From positions 1 through 64,000 of the forward strand of contig CBFDBJ010000008.1 of assembly GCA_965603015.1 (NCBI GenBank): 64,000 nucleotides of DNA, given 5' to 3'. Shown here one piece after another: positions 32,075 through 41,265 of this stretch; the stretch's first letter is position 1; each line of letters starts with the position of its first letter. This DNA comes from JAUWTJ01 sp965603015. GTDB taxonomy: Bacteria > Pseudomonadota > Alphaproteobacteria > M2410. The notes beneath the pieces were generated by a model. It ran no database searches and was not told the DNA's origin. It saw only the letters and a list, made by a program, of their open reading frames with translations. Position numbers and translations under genes: made by a program.

Positions 32075-34153
32075 ATGACTGCCATTAATGAAGTCACAGA
32101 CCTTACGGTCGAAGGCGATATTGCTGTCCTAACCCTGAATTCTCCGCCGGTTAATGCGTTGTCGGCCAATGTGCGCGACGGCATCTACAACGGGATCGAG
32201 CAGGCCGTCGGCGATGATGCGGTGAAGGCTGTTGTCCTGATCTGCGACGGACGGACGTTCATTGCCGGTGCCGATATTACTGAATTTGGCGGCGCACAAA
32301 AAGGCGCAAGCCTGTTTGAGGCGCAGGCCATGATCGAGAATGCTTCAAAGCCTGTTGTGGCTGCGATCCACGGGACGGCGCTTGGCGGCGGTCTCGAAGT
32401 GGCGCTGACCTGTCATTACCGGATTGGCGTGCCCTCTGCGAAATGTGGTCTGCCGGAGGTAAACCTCGGGCTTCTGCCAGGGGCTGGCGGCACCCAGCGC
32501 CTGCCGCGTATTGTCGGCGTGGAAAAGGCGCTCGAGTTCATGACCTCGGGCACCCACGTTCCGGCGAGCGCCTGTCTTGAAATCGGCTTGCTTGATGAAA
32601 TGGCTACCGAAGGCAATCTGCGCGGTGACGCGATTGCCTTTGCGCAAAAGCTCGTTGCTGAAGGGCGTCCGCTCAACAAGGTGCGCGATCTCAATGAGAA
32701 GGTTGAGGCTGCACGCGGCAAGCCGGAGATCTTTGCAAACTTCCGCAAGTCCATCGCGCGCAAGACCCGGGGCTTCAAGGCACCTGAAGCGATTATCCAG
32801 TGTGTCGAGGCTGCCGTTGATCAAAGCTTTGACGACGGGATCAAGGTTGAACAGTCGCTGTTCCGCGATCTTGTGACCGGCGATCAGTCTGCCGCCCAGA
32901 GACATGTGTTCTTTGCCGAGCGCCAGTGCTGGAAGATCCCTGATGTGCCGAGAGACACGGCGACGATCCCGGTCAAGAAGGTCGGCATCATTGGTGCCGG
33001 TACCATGGGCGGCGGCATTGCGATGAATTTCGCCACCGCCGGTTTTCCGGTCACAATCGTTGAGACCAAACAGGAAGCGCTGGACCGCGGTCTCGGTGTT
33101 GTCCGTGCGAATTATGAGCGCTCTGCCAAGCGGGGACGCTTTACCATGGAGGAAGCCGAGGCGCGCATCGGGCGGATTACCGGCACGCTCAGTCTTGAAG
33201 ATCTGGCTGATTGCGATCTGGTCATTGAAGCGGTGTTTGAAAACATGGCGATCAAGAAAGAGATCTTTGGCAATCTGGACCGTATCGTGAAACAGGGCGC
33301 CATTCTTGCCTCCAATACGTCAGCATTGAACATTGACGAGATTGCAACGGCAACCACACGGCCCGAAGCGGTTATTGGTCTGCACTTCTTCTCACCGGCC
33401 AACGTCATGCGGCTGCTGGAAGTTGTGCGTGCGGATCACACCTCGAAGGAAGTCATCAACACCTCGATGCAAATCGCCAAGAAGATCGGCAAGATCGCAG
33501 CGCTTGTTGGTGTATGTCCCGGATTTGTTGGCAACCGCATTCTTGGTCGGCGTCAGGCTATGGCCCAGCGTCTTATGTTTGAGGGCACGATGCCGTGGGA
33601 TGTGGACCGGGTGCTGTTCGGATTTGGTTTCCCGATGGGGCCATTTGCCATGTCGGATCTTGCCGGGCTTGATATCGGCTGGAATAAGGAAGCTTCTAAA
33701 GGTGAAACGATCCGTGACGTGCTTTGCGAAATGGATCGCCGGGGCCAAAAGACCAGTGCGGGTTATTATGACTATGACGACAACCGCGTCGCCAGCCCGT
33801 CACCTGTGACCGAAAAAATCATCAATGAGTTTGTCGACAAGTCAGGCATAAACAAGCGCAGCTATACGGATGAAGAAATCCTCCAGCGCTGCCTCTTCCC
33901 GATGATCAATGAAGGCGCGAAACTGCTGGAAGAAGGTATGGCTATTCGTTCTTCGGACATCGATATCGTCTGGATTAACGGCTACGGCTGGCCGGCCTAT
34001 CGCGGCGGCCCGATGTTCTATGGCGATCTCGTCGGTCTCGACAAGGTGCTGGCAGGCATGAAGGAGCTCGAAGCCGAACTTGGCGAGGAGTTCAAACCTG
34101 CTGCCCTGCTTGAGAAACTTGTCGCAGAAGGCAAGAAGTTCAGCGAGATTTGA
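32075..34153 (+). CDS. Bifunctional enoyl-CoA hydratase/3-hydroxyacyl-CoA dehydrogenase
   Basis: A 692-residue fusion of the FadB/FadJ/peroxisomal multifunctional type. The N-terminal crotonase domain (about residues 1-190) has the oxyanion hole stretches FIAGADITEFG and HGTALGGGLEVAL, and the catalytic Glu region GLPEVNLGLLPGAGGTQRLPR. From about residue 300 a Rossmann domain follows (VGIIGAGTMGGGIAM), then the dehydrogenase signature LHFFSPANVMRLLEVV with its catalytic His. The all-helical C-terminal domain contains GFVGNRIL and a second repeat (NGYGWPAYRGGPMFYGD). It carries out the second and third steps of fatty acid beta-oxidation on acyl-CoAs. The thiolase partner (fadA/fadI) is not next to it. 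Length is typical (690-715). The start has AGGGAAG upstream. Confidence 0.93.
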   Translation: MTAINEVTDLTVEGDIAVLTLNSPPVNALSANVRDGIYNGIEQAVGDDAVKAVVLICDGRTFIAGADITEFGGAQKGASLFEAQAMIENASKPVVAAIHGTALGGGLEVALTCHYRIGVPSAKCGLPEVNLGLLPGAGGTQRLPRIVGVEKALEFMTSGTHVPASACLEIGLLDEMATEGNLRGDAIAFAQKLVAEGRPLNKVRDLNEKVEAARGKPEIFANFRKSIARKTRGFKAPEAIIQCVEAAVDQSFDDGIKVEQSLFRDLVTGDQSAAQRHVFFAERQCWKIPDVPRDTATIPVKKVGIIGAGTMGGGIAMNFATAGFPVTIVETKQEALDRGLGVVRANYERSAKRGRFTMEEAEARIGRITGTLSLEDLADCDLVIEAVFENMAIKKEIFGNLDRIVKQGAILASNTSALNIDEIATATTRPEAVIGLHFFSPANVMRLLEVVRADHTSKEVINTSMQIAKKIGKIAALVGVCPGFVGNRILGRRQAMAQRLMFEGTMPWDVDRVLFGFGFPMGPFAMSDLAGLDIGWNKEASKGETIRDVLCEMDRRGQKTSAGYYDYDDNRVASPSPVTEKIINEFVDKSGINKRSYTDEEILQRCLFPMINEGAKLLEEGMAIRSSDIDIVWINGYGWPAYRGGPMFYGDLVGLDKVLAGMKELEAELGEEFKPAALLEKLVAEGKKFSEI

Positions 34154-34171
34154 CGTCTTTGGAACTCCCCT

Positions 34172-34191
34172 CTCCCCCTGCAGGGGGGGAG
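34172..34191. repeat. Short GC palindrome
   Basis: CTCCCCCTGC and GCAGGGGGGGAG form an inverted repeat in the gap between two genes. It is of a type often dispersed in alphaproteobacterial genomes but unrelated to the TGTCAT family. It could fold as a transcript 3' end, but has no T-run. Confidence 0.4.
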
Positions 34192-34244
34192 GGTGAGCGC
34201 TGATGCCTGCCACTGTTAATCCTGCCACTCTCTCGGAGATGCAA

Positions 34245-36047
34245 ATGGCCATTCTTCTGAAATCAAGGATACCTGGGTTTCTGTCATTCGTATCTGCCTT
34301 GTTTGCTTTCGCCATTCTGGCCGCCTGTTCCGATGCCGGGCAGGATCCACAGTCGGCAACGCCGGGCCAGGTTCACGTCTATGTGGCGAAGAAGATCATC
34401 ACCATGGAACCGGCCATGCCGGAGGCGAAAGTCGTCGCCATCAGGGACGGGCGCATCCTGGGTGTTGGTCGGACGTTGAAAGACGTGGAGCCGTGGTTCC
34501 GCGGTCAACCCCACGTCATCGACCGGGGGTTTGCTGGCAAGATCCTGATGCCGGGTTTTATTGACCCCCATCTTCATCCCATCATGGGTGCGGTTCTTCT
34601 GCCTACAGAATTTATCACACCGGAAGACTGGGATCTGCCGGGCGGGCATGTGACCGGATTGCGTACACAGGAGGCTTATCGCGCACGGCTCGCTGAAACT
34701 GTGGCGGCGAGCGAGGGTCCTGCCGACAAAGCCTTTATCACCTGGGGCTACCACCAGCTCTGGCACGGGGATCTGACCCGCGCCGACCTTGATGCCATCG
34801 AACGGGTCCGACCGGTTATTGTCTGGCAGCGCTCCTTTCACGAGATCATCGCCAATACTGCGGCCATGGAAATGATGGGCTTTGCGCGCGAAGAGGATCT
34901 TGCCCCGTTCCTGCAAATTCCGGGCGTCGATCCGCATCATATCAATTTTACAGACGGCCATTTCATGGAAACCGGGCTGGTTGCGGCGCTTGCCAAATTG
35001 CGGCCCACTATCCTGGCACCTGATCATCTGGGTGAGGGTTTCTCCATCATGCAAACCATGCTCCTCAATGCCGGTGTGACCACCATCGCCGATATGGCGA
35101 CCGGCATCTTTGCCGACTTTGCGACCGAAGCGGCGATGATGGAAAATGCGTTTGAGAAACCCGGGGCGCCGGTCCGCATCCTTATGGTGCCGCTTGCCAA
35201 ATCGCTTCTCATGGCTGAGGGGGATTTTGCAAAGGCCGACAGTTTTATTCGCGCGCAGGAAGAGAAATACGAAGGCCGCCGCCTGTTCATGAACAACCGG
35301 ATCAAGCTTATTGCCGATGGTGCGTTCTTTTCGCAGTTCATGCGGATGAACCCGCCGGGCTACACAGATGGCCATGAGGGCAAATGGATTACCGAACCAG
35401 ATGACTTGCGGGCGATGGCCAGTGATTTCTGGGACGCAGGCTACAAGATCCACACTCACGTCAATGGCGACGAAGGCCTTGATGTCGTGTTGGATATTCT
35501 GGAAGATCTGCAGCTTGAAACGCCGCGACCCGATCACCGCTTTACGATGGAGCATCTGGGTTATTCCACCGAAAGCCAGAACCGGCGGCTCGCCGAACTG
35601 GGAGCGCTGGTTTCAGCGCAGCCCAATTATGTCTATGTGTTGAGCGATGCCTACGCCCGGGAGGGCTTGAGCCATGATCGGGCGTCGCAAATCTCGCGGC
35701 TCGGTTCGCTTGAACGTCTCGATGTGCCGGTGGCGCTTCATTCCGATCTCACCATGGCGCCGGCCCAGCCGCTGTTTCTTGCCTGGCTTGCCGCCAACCG
35801 GCGCAATATGGAAGGCGATGTCATGGCGCCGAACGAACGCATCAGTCTCGACAAGGCGCTGCGGGCGATTACTATCGATGCGGCCTATGTTCTGGGGCTC
35901 GAAAACGAGATCGGTTCGATTGCGGCAGGCAAGCGCGCCGACTTCGCTGTGCTGGAGGAAGATCCGATACAGCTGGGTGCCAAGGGGCTGAAAGATGTGC
36001 CGGTTTGGGGTGTTGTCTTTGAAGGCGAAGTGCACCCGAGGAAATAA
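34245..36047 (+). CDS. YtcJ-type amidohydrolase lipoprotein
   Basis: A 600-residue protein of the Amidohydro_3 group. A lipoprotein signal ends at AILAAC (C28, lipobox LAAC), so it is anchored in the outer or inner membrane facing the periplasm. The metal-binding motif DPHLHPIMG follows, then ITWGYHQLWHG, KLIADGAFFSQFMR, HTHVNGDEGLD and a C-terminal strand (IGSIAAGKRADFAVLEEDP). Members hydrolyse amides, N-acyl compounds or cyclic imides; the substrate is unknown. The ATG at 34245 has CGGAGA upstream and places the signal peptide correctly, whereas the frame start at 34203 does not. It is followed by an OYE reductase after 37 bp. Confidence 0.85.
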   Translation: MAILLKSRIPGFLSFVSALFAFAILAACSDAGQDPQSATPGQVHVYVAKKIITMEPAMPEAKVVAIRDGRILGVGRTLKDVEPWFRGQPHVIDRGFAGKILMPGFIDPHLHPIMGAVLLPTEFITPEDWDLPGGHVTGLRTQEAYRARLAETVAASEGPADKAFITWGYHQLWHGDLTRADLDAIERVRPVIVWQRSFHEIIANTAAMEMMGFAREEDLAPFLQIPGVDPHHINFTDGHFMETGLVAALAKLRPTILAPDHLGEGFSIMQTMLLNAGVTTIADMATGIFADFATEAAMMENAFEKPGAPVRILMVPLAKSLLMAEGDFAKADSFIRAQEEKYEGRRLFMNNRIKLIADGAFFSQFMRMNPPGYTDGHEGKWITEPDDLRAMASDFWDAGYKIHTHVNGDEGLDVVLDILEDLQLETPRPDHRFTMEHLGYSTESQNRRLAELGALVSAQPNYVYVLSDAYAREGLSHDRASQISRLGSLERLDVPVALHSDLTMAPAQPLFLAWLAANRRNMEGDVMAPNERISLDKALRAITIDAAYVLGLENEIGSIAAGKRADFAVLEEDPIQLGAKGLKDVPVWGVVFEGEVHPRK

Positions 36048-36084
36048 CGTCTACCCAATAATAAAAACAAATGAAGAGAGATAT

Positions 36085-37161
36085 ATGACCGACCTGTTCG
36101 AGCCGATGACATTTGCCCGCGGACCCGCAATGAAAAACCGCTTTATGCTGGCGCCGCTGACCAACACGCAATCCCATGAAGACGGCACCTTGTCCGATGA
36201 TGAATATCACTGGCTGACCATGCGCGCCGAGGGCGGCTTTGGGCTCACCATGACCTGTGCCTCCCATGTGCAGAAGGTCGGGCAGGGCTTTCCGGGCCAG
36301 CTTGGTATTTTTGACGACCGGCACTTGCCGGGGCTCACGCGGCTGGCCGAGGGTATCAAAGACCAGGGCAGCGTGTCGGCGGTGCAGCTGCACCATGCGG
36401 GCATGCGCACGCCGCACGAATTGATTGATGAAAAGCCTGTCTGTCCCTCGGACGATGACGAGACCGGAGCGCGCGCGCTTTCAACGGCGGAAGTGGAGCA
36501 ACTGACAGAGGATTTCATTGCCGCCGCCGTTCGGGCTGAAAAGGCGGGCTTTGAGAGTGCGGAGCTTCACGGCGCACACGGGTACATCCTGTGCCAGTTC
36601 CTGAGTGCGGAAATCAACCGGCGCGATGACCAATATGGCGGCTCACTTGAAAACCGCTCACGGATTATTTTTGATATTATTGCCGGTATTCGAGAGCGCT
36701 GCGGAGCTGATTTCAATCTTGGCATTCGCCTGTCGCCGGAACGTTTCGGCATGAAGCTGGCTGAGGTTGTGGAAGTCACGCAGCGACTTATGAAGGAAGG
36801 CGCGGTCGATTACATCGACATGTCGCTCTGGGATGTGTTCAAGGAGCCCGAAGAGACAGAGTTCAAGGGCCGCAGCCTGATGTCATATTTCACCGAGCTT
36901 GATCGCGGCAACGTCCGCCTTGGCGTGGCGGGCAAAGTGCGCGCGCCTGCCGACGCGGTGCGGTGTCTGGAAGACGGCGTGGACTATGTGCTGCTTGGCC
37001 GGGCCGCGATCCTGCATCACGATTTTCCGAACAAGATGAAGGCCGACCCGGATTTCACGCCGGTGCGTAACCCCGTGACAGCGGATTACCTGCGTTCAGA
37101 AGGCCTGAGCGATGCCTTCATCACATATATGAGTGCCTGGAAGGGCTTTGTTGAAGGTTGA
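36085..37161 (+). CDS. NADH:flavin oxidoreductase (Old Yellow Enzyme family)
   Basis: A 358-residue FMN-dependent TIM-barrel enzyme. It begins LFEPMTFARGPAMKNRFMLAPLTN (the usual strand 1 with a Thr at the flavin-modulating position). It has VQLHHAGMRTP and the conserved active-site stretch ESAELHGAHGYILCQFLS, followed by NRRDDQYGGSLENRSR. The C-terminal flavin phosphate-binding region is VDYVLLGRAAILHHDFP. These enzymes reduce activated C=C bonds, or act on related enone and nitro substrates, using NAD(P)H. It is shorter than 2,4-dienoyl-CoA reductases and lacks their Fe-S domain. It is in the same direction as its neighbours and probably part of an operon with the next enoyl-CoA hydratase (25-bp gap). 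Confidence 0.88.
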   Translation: MTDLFEPMTFARGPAMKNRFMLAPLTNTQSHEDGTLSDDEYHWLTMRAEGGFGLTMTCASHVQKVGQGFPGQLGIFDDRHLPGLTRLAEGIKDQGSVSAVQLHHAGMRTPHELIDEKPVCPSDDDETGARALSTAEVEQLTEDFIAAAVRAEKAGFESAELHGAHGYILCQFLSAEINRRDDQYGGSLENRSRIIFDIIAGIRERCGADFNLGIRLSPERFGMKLAEVVEVTQRLMKEGAVDYIDMSLWDVFKEPEETEFKGRSLMSYFTELDRGNVRLGVAGKVRAPADAVRCLEDGVDYVLLGRAAILHHDFPNKMKADPDFTPVRNPVTADYLRSEGLSDAFITYMSAWKGFVEG

Positions 37162-37186
37162 GAGTTTCGTTAAGGGAGAGCGGAAG

Positions 37187-37960
37187 ATGAGTACAGATAG
37201 CGATATTCTGTTGATTGAAAAACGTGGTGCTGTCGAGTGGGTGACGCTCAACCGGCCGGAGCGGCTTAATGCGTTGAGCCGCGACATGGTTCGTTGTTTA
37301 CGTGAGTATTTCGAAGCCAAATACCGTGACGACGAAACAAGGGTCATTGTCCTGAAAGCCAATGGCCGGGCTTTTTGCGCCGGGCTGGATCTGAAGGAAA
37401 GTGATGGCAGTGGCGATGGTACTGTTGAGTCAGGGATGCAAGGCCAAAGGAATATTCAGGATATTTACAAGGCCATGCGGCGCTGTCCTCAGCCGATCAT
37501 CAGCCTTGTTCAGGGCGCGGCTTGCGGCGGGGGCATGTCGCTCGCGCTGGCGTCGGATATTCGTATCCTCGGCGAGTCGGCAAAGCTCAATGCGGCTTAT
37601 CTCACCATTGGAACGACGGGCTGTGATATGGGGGCGAGCTATTTCCTGCCCCGGCTGGTCGGCCTTTCTCTGGCCTCGGAACTCCTGCTGACCGGACGCT
37701 TCATCCATGCCGAGGAGGCGATCCAGCACCGGCTTGCGTCGCGGATGGTTCCCGACGGCGAACTGGAAAGCGCGGCTGATGATCTCATCAAGGCGATGCT
37801 GGCGGCGACCGGGTTTGGCTTGCGTATGACCAAGGATGCGCTCAATTTCTCCGTCGATGCCCAAAGTATGGAAGCTGCCATGGCAATGGAGGACCGGCAG
37901 CAGATTCTGGCGGTTATGAGCGGCGAGCTGGCGGAGCGGCGGAAAAAGTTTTTGCGCTGA
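37187..37960 (+). CDS. Enoyl-CoA hydratase/isomerase family protein
   Basis: A 257-residue single-domain crotonase. It has VEWVTLNRPERLNALS near residue 16, the first oxyanion-hole strand GRAFCAGLDLKES (about residues 62-74), and the second QGAACGGGMSLALASDIR. The region NAAYLTIGTTGCDMGASYFLPR replaces the usual Glu-Glu pair: at the position where hydratases have a catalytic Glu, this protein shows Gly/Cys/Asp. That makes simple hydration less certain; isomerase, hydrolase or lyase activity is possible. The ATG at 37187 has AGGGAG and GGAAG upstream. Likely co-expressed with the OYE-family reductase. Confidence 0.86.
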   Translation: MSTDSDILLIEKRGAVEWVTLNRPERLNALSRDMVRCLREYFEAKYRDDETRVIVLKANGRAFCAGLDLKESDGSGDGTVESGMQGQRNIQDIYKAMRRCPQPIISLVQGAACGGGMSLALASDIRILGESAKLNAAYLTIGTTGCDMGASYFLPRLVGLSLASELLLTGRFIHAEEAIQHRLASRMVPDGELESAADDLIKAMLAATGFGLRMTKDALNFSVDAQSMEAAMAMEDRQQILAVMSGELAERRKKFLR

Positions 37961-38258
37961 ATCGGCGAGGTGAATTCTGGAAAGTCCGGTCGCCTCAACG
38001 CGCAATGACCAGTCGATTTTCGACGCTGATGTTAACCTTTTCCCTGCGGTTCTCTTGGTCTAACAGCTTGTCCGGAAAGGTTCCGGGCTGTCAAATCCCA
38101 CAGAAAATGTAAGGACTTGTGCGGGTTGTTATATTCTTGCCCGTATCTGAAGGGTTGTGTTTTACCAAAACTCTTGTTGCGATTATCTCGCAATTAACTC
38201 TTTTGGTGTTTTGTAGGCCCGGTAATTTGGAACTACTGAACGAGAGACGGGGACTACT

Positions 38259-39761
38259 ATGCTGAAACGTAACTGGAAGTCTCAAGGGGTTTTTTCTGGA
38301 AGTCAGAATAGCGACCGCTTTGAGAATATGGTCAAGACCATGCCGATTGCGGTCATGACCTGCGACATACACAACGACTTCAAGATCGACTATATCAACG
38401 ACAGTACCTTGCAAGAACTTGGCAAGGTTGAGCACCTTCTTCCGTGTAAGGTAGCGGAATTGATGGGGCAGTCGGTCGATATTTTTCACAAGAATCCATC
38501 CTTTCAAAGACAGATTCTGTCTGATCCGACGAAATTGCCGCACAAGGCAACGATTACACTGGGCGAAGAATTTCTCGATCTTTATATAACAGCCATGTTT
38601 GACGCGGGCGGCAAATATACCGGCCCGATGTTGACCTGGAGTGTGGTGACGGAACGCGTCCGACAAGAAAGGGAGACAGCGCGTCTTCTGAAAATGATGG
38701 ATGACATGCCGGTTAACGTGATGATGGCGGACAAGGATACGCTTGAAGTTATCTATGCCAACAAGACCAGTATTGATACGCTGACAACGCTGGAACATCT
38801 TATCCCGATCAAGGCGAAGGATCTTGTCGGGACCTGCATTGATATTTTCCACAAGAACCCGGCGCATCAGCGCGCCCTGTTGGCCGATCCAAAAAACCTG
38901 CCATGGGAATCCAACATTTCCCTTGGTGATGACACGCTCTCCTTGCGGGTCACGCGCCTTGATGATGCTGACGGCAACTATATCGCGCCTCTGCTGACGT
39001 GGAATGTCATCTCCGATCAAATCAAGATGGCTGACAATGTCGGCAATGTGTCGGTTTCTGTTTCTGCAGCGGCGACGCAGCTTGATGCGAACTCTGTTTC
39101 AATGGCGGCTGCTACGGATGAGACGTCCGCTCAGGCTGCTGCTGTGGCTGCGGCTTCGGAGCAATTGTCAACCAGCGTCAATGAAATCTCGTCGCAAGTT
39201 GTCAAGTCAGCCGAAATTGCAGATGCTGCCGTCAAGGAAGCGCGCCGTTCAAGCGACTCGATTGATGCACTGGCGGAAGGTGCCAATAAAATTGGTGATG
39301 TTGTGACCCTTATTCAGGACATTGCCAGTCAGACCAATCTGCTTGCCCTCAACGCAACAATTGAAGCGGCCCGGGCTGGCGACGCTGGCAAGGGTTTTGC
39401 GGTTGTGGCTTCCGAAGTCAAGACGCTGGCCAATCAAACAGCCAAGGCAACCGAGGACATTGCTTCGCAGGTCACCAGCATTCAGCAGAATGTGAGTGAT
39501 TCCGTAGCTGCGATCAAGACAATCACCGAGACCATCGAGAACATGGACGAAATCACCACGGCAGTTTCGGCGGCGGTTGAAGAACAGGGTGTGGCTACGC
39601 AGGAGGTTAACCAGAACATTCAGGGCGTCATGACGGCGGCTGAAGATACCGGTCACCTTGCGGCGCAGGTTCGTGAAGCCTCTTCAGAACTCAGCCAGCA
39701 GTCCGAGGCAATGAACGGCCACGTCAACCAGTTCCTGGCGCAAATGGGCGTCAAACGATAG
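38259..39761 (+). CDS. Soluble methyl-accepting chemotaxis protein with tandem PAS-like domains
   Basis: A 500-residue receptor without any transmembrane segment. Two similar PAS-like modules span residues about 24-130 and 144-250; each contains a (V/I)DIFHKNP motif before a strand-rich end and a (L/T)TW segment. The methyl-accepting coiled coil runs from about 260 to 495, with the hairpin tip DIASQTNLLALNATIEAARAGD and EVKTLANQTAKATEDI. Methylation-type Ala/Glu/Gln stretches flank it. It would sense a cytoplasmic signal (redox, ligand or haem by PAS) and control CheA. A strong terminator follows. No che genes are in this window. The start has GAGAGACGGGG upstream. Confidence 0.9.
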   Translation: MLKRNWKSQGVFSGSQNSDRFENMVKTMPIAVMTCDIHNDFKIDYINDSTLQELGKVEHLLPCKVAELMGQSVDIFHKNPSFQRQILSDPTKLPHKATITLGEEFLDLYITAMFDAGGKYTGPMLTWSVVTERVRQERETARLLKMMDDMPVNVMMADKDTLEVIYANKTSIDTLTTLEHLIPIKAKDLVGTCIDIFHKNPAHQRALLADPKNLPWESNISLGDDTLSLRVTRLDDADGNYIAPLLTWNVISDQIKMADNVGNVSVSVSAAATQLDANSVSMAAATDETSAQAAAVAAASEQLSTSVNEISSQVVKSAEIADAAVKEARRSSDSIDALAEGANKIGDVVTLIQDIASQTNLLALNATIEAARAGDAGKGFAVVASEVKTLANQTAKATEDIASQVTSIQQNVSDSVAAIKTITETIENMDEITTAVSAAVEEQGVATQEVNQNIQGVMTAAEDTGHLAAQVREASSELSQQSEAMNGHVNQFLAQMGVKR

Positions 39762-39791
39762 TTCGTCAGAGCTGTACCAATAATTGAGATC

Positions 39792-39815
39792 GGGGAGCCT
39801 TGCGGCTCCCCTTTT
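39792..39815 (+). terminator. Rho-independent terminator of the chemoreceptor gene
   Basis: Perfect 8-bp stem GGGGAGCC/GGCTCCCC with TTGC loop and TTTT. Confidence 0.9.
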
Positions 39816-39852
39816 CTTTGCTCGGCTCACAAGATGTATTCGGTCCGGATGA

Positions 39853-40638
39853 TCAGGCGATCGCTCTGGTGTAAAGGTGCCAGGTGGCGTGTCCCAGCAC
39901 AGGCAGGGTGAAGAAGAGGCCGATCAGGCCGCTGAGGAGGGAAAGACCAATCAGGAGGCCGATGATGCACCACCACAGGACCATGGGCCCCGGGTTGGCC
40001 TTTACCACTTTGACCGATGTGATCATTGCGGTGACAAAATCGACGTCTCGATCAAACAGGAGCGGCAACGAGACGACGGTAATGGAAAAGACAAAGAAAG
40101 CGATCATGGCGCCGGTGAGATTGCCAAGCACCAGAAACATCAGGCCGGTTGGTGTGGTGAAGATTTGGGTTATGAACTCGGACGGCGAGAAGGATTTTAA
40201 TCCCATGAAGCCAAAAAACAGAAGGGCCGCGATATCCATCCAGATAATTATGGCAAAACCGGTGATCAAGGCCATCCAGCCCAGGTCGCGACGGCTTGTT
40301 CCTTTTACCGATAACAGAACGTCGGGCCAGGAAAGGGCCTCTGATCTGGAAAGCTTGCGGCTGACATCATAGAGCCCTGCGGCCATGAACGGTGCCAGGA
40401 TGGCGAAACAGATCACCAGGGGGTAGACGAGGAACGGAAGGCCCGCCAGGGTCAGCAGAAAATACATCATCCATCCGCCAAGGGCATAGACGCCGCCGAA
40501 AAACAAACCATATTGAGGGACGCTTCGAAAGTCGGCGAGCCCGCTCGCAAGGGCTGCCTTAATATCTGCGGTACCAAGGTTCCGGACTTCGGGGGCGCGC
40601 TCTGCCTCGCCTTTAGGTATGGTCGTTGTCTCGCTCAT
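39853..40638 (-). CDS. DUF2189 family membrane protein
   Basis: A 261-residue inner-membrane protein with about six hydrophobic segments. It has a polar N-terminus (about 35 residues) ending in ADIKAALASGLADFRSVPQYGLFFG, which is the DUF2189 opening pattern, followed by GGWMMYFLLTLAGLPFLVYPL and further helices. Members have been loosely described as cytochrome c oxidase subunit I-related, without functional proof. The function is unknown. It is the last gene of a minus-strand pair with the DUF1992 gene (20-bp gap) and convergent with the chemoreceptor. Confidence 0.85.
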   Translation of the reverse strand: MSETTTIPKGEAERAPEVRNLGTADIKAALASGLADFRSVPQYGLFFGGVYALGGWMMYFLLTLAGLPFLVYPLVICFAILAPFMAAGLYDVSRKLSRSEALSWPDVLLSVKGTSRRDLGWMALITGFAIIIWMDIAALLFFGFMGLKSFSPSEFITQIFTTPTGLMFLVLGNLTGAMIAFFVFSITVVSLPLLFDRDVDFVTAMITSVKVVKANPGPMVLWWCIIGLLIGLSLLSGLIGLFFTLPVLGHATWHLYTRAIA

Positions 40639-40658
40639 TCTGGTTTCACCCGCTGTTT

Positions 40659-40982
40659 TCAGAGCGTTCTTTGCTCGACGAAAATCTGAATTTTCAATTG
40701 CTTGTCTGCTATCTGCTTTTGAAGAGCCTTGCGTTCCTGCTGATCGGTTTCTTGCGCAAATTTTTGGCGCAAACCTGCAAGTTCCTTGAAGAGCCCGACT
40801 TCGCCGGGAGCAAAACCGGAGTTCTTCAGGACCTTGAAGGCGATTTTGAGCTCTTCGGGGGTTTGAGCAAAGCCATCTTGCAGATCAAGCTCCTCGCCGA
40901 AGTGCTTACTGCGTTTCAATTCGCCGCTTTTTTCGGCCTCTTTGATCCACTTTCCTGCGATGTCATCACTGGTCACAAGCAT
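40659..40982 (-). CDS. DUF1992 (DnaJ-C28-like conserved domain) protein
   Basis: A 107-residue protein with the DUF1992 block TPEELKIAFKVLKNSGFAP at residues 41-59, followed by a charged coiled-coil (LAGLRQKFAQETDQQERKALQKQI). The domain occurs alone in bacteria and fused in eukaryotic DNAJC28. Its role is unknown. The usual N-terminal (E)GxFDNLPG(A/K)GKPL motif is replaced by SKHFGEELDLQDGF, an unusually divergent form. The ATG at 40982 has AAGGA directly abutting it, so spacing is very short; a later start is not excluded. It precedes the DUF2189 gene in the same direction. Confidence 0.7.
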   Translation of the reverse strand: MLVTSDDIAGKWIKEAEKSGELKRSKHFGEELDLQDGFAQTPEELKIAFKVLKNSGFAPGEVGLFKELAGLRQKFAQETDQQERKALQKQIADKQLKIQIFVEQRTL

Positions 40983-41265
40983 TCCTTCAGGTCGCCGCCG
41001 CGGTGGTTGTCGTCTGTGGTCAATAGACCACAGTTTCTCGTAGTTTTAAACCGCAAGACGATCTTGCGGAAATCCTTGAAGCTCGCATTTTGGGTCAATG
41101 GCTCAGGGGTGAGGAATACCACGTGGAATAATTGCCGCAGGGGGGGTAAAATTGCTTGATTCGCGGTCGTGAGGAGCGGTAACTGCTTCGCAGACACCGC
41201 ACAGCCGGGCCCGCGCCGCTGCGGCTCATAGAAGGCGGGTGAAGGCTCTGACAGGGAAAGAAACT

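Noticed and set aside
34284..35555. Minus-strand frame of 423 codons opposite the amidohydrolase
   Set aside because: Shadow of a high-GC gene; composition is low in hydrophobic periodicity and no family motif is present.
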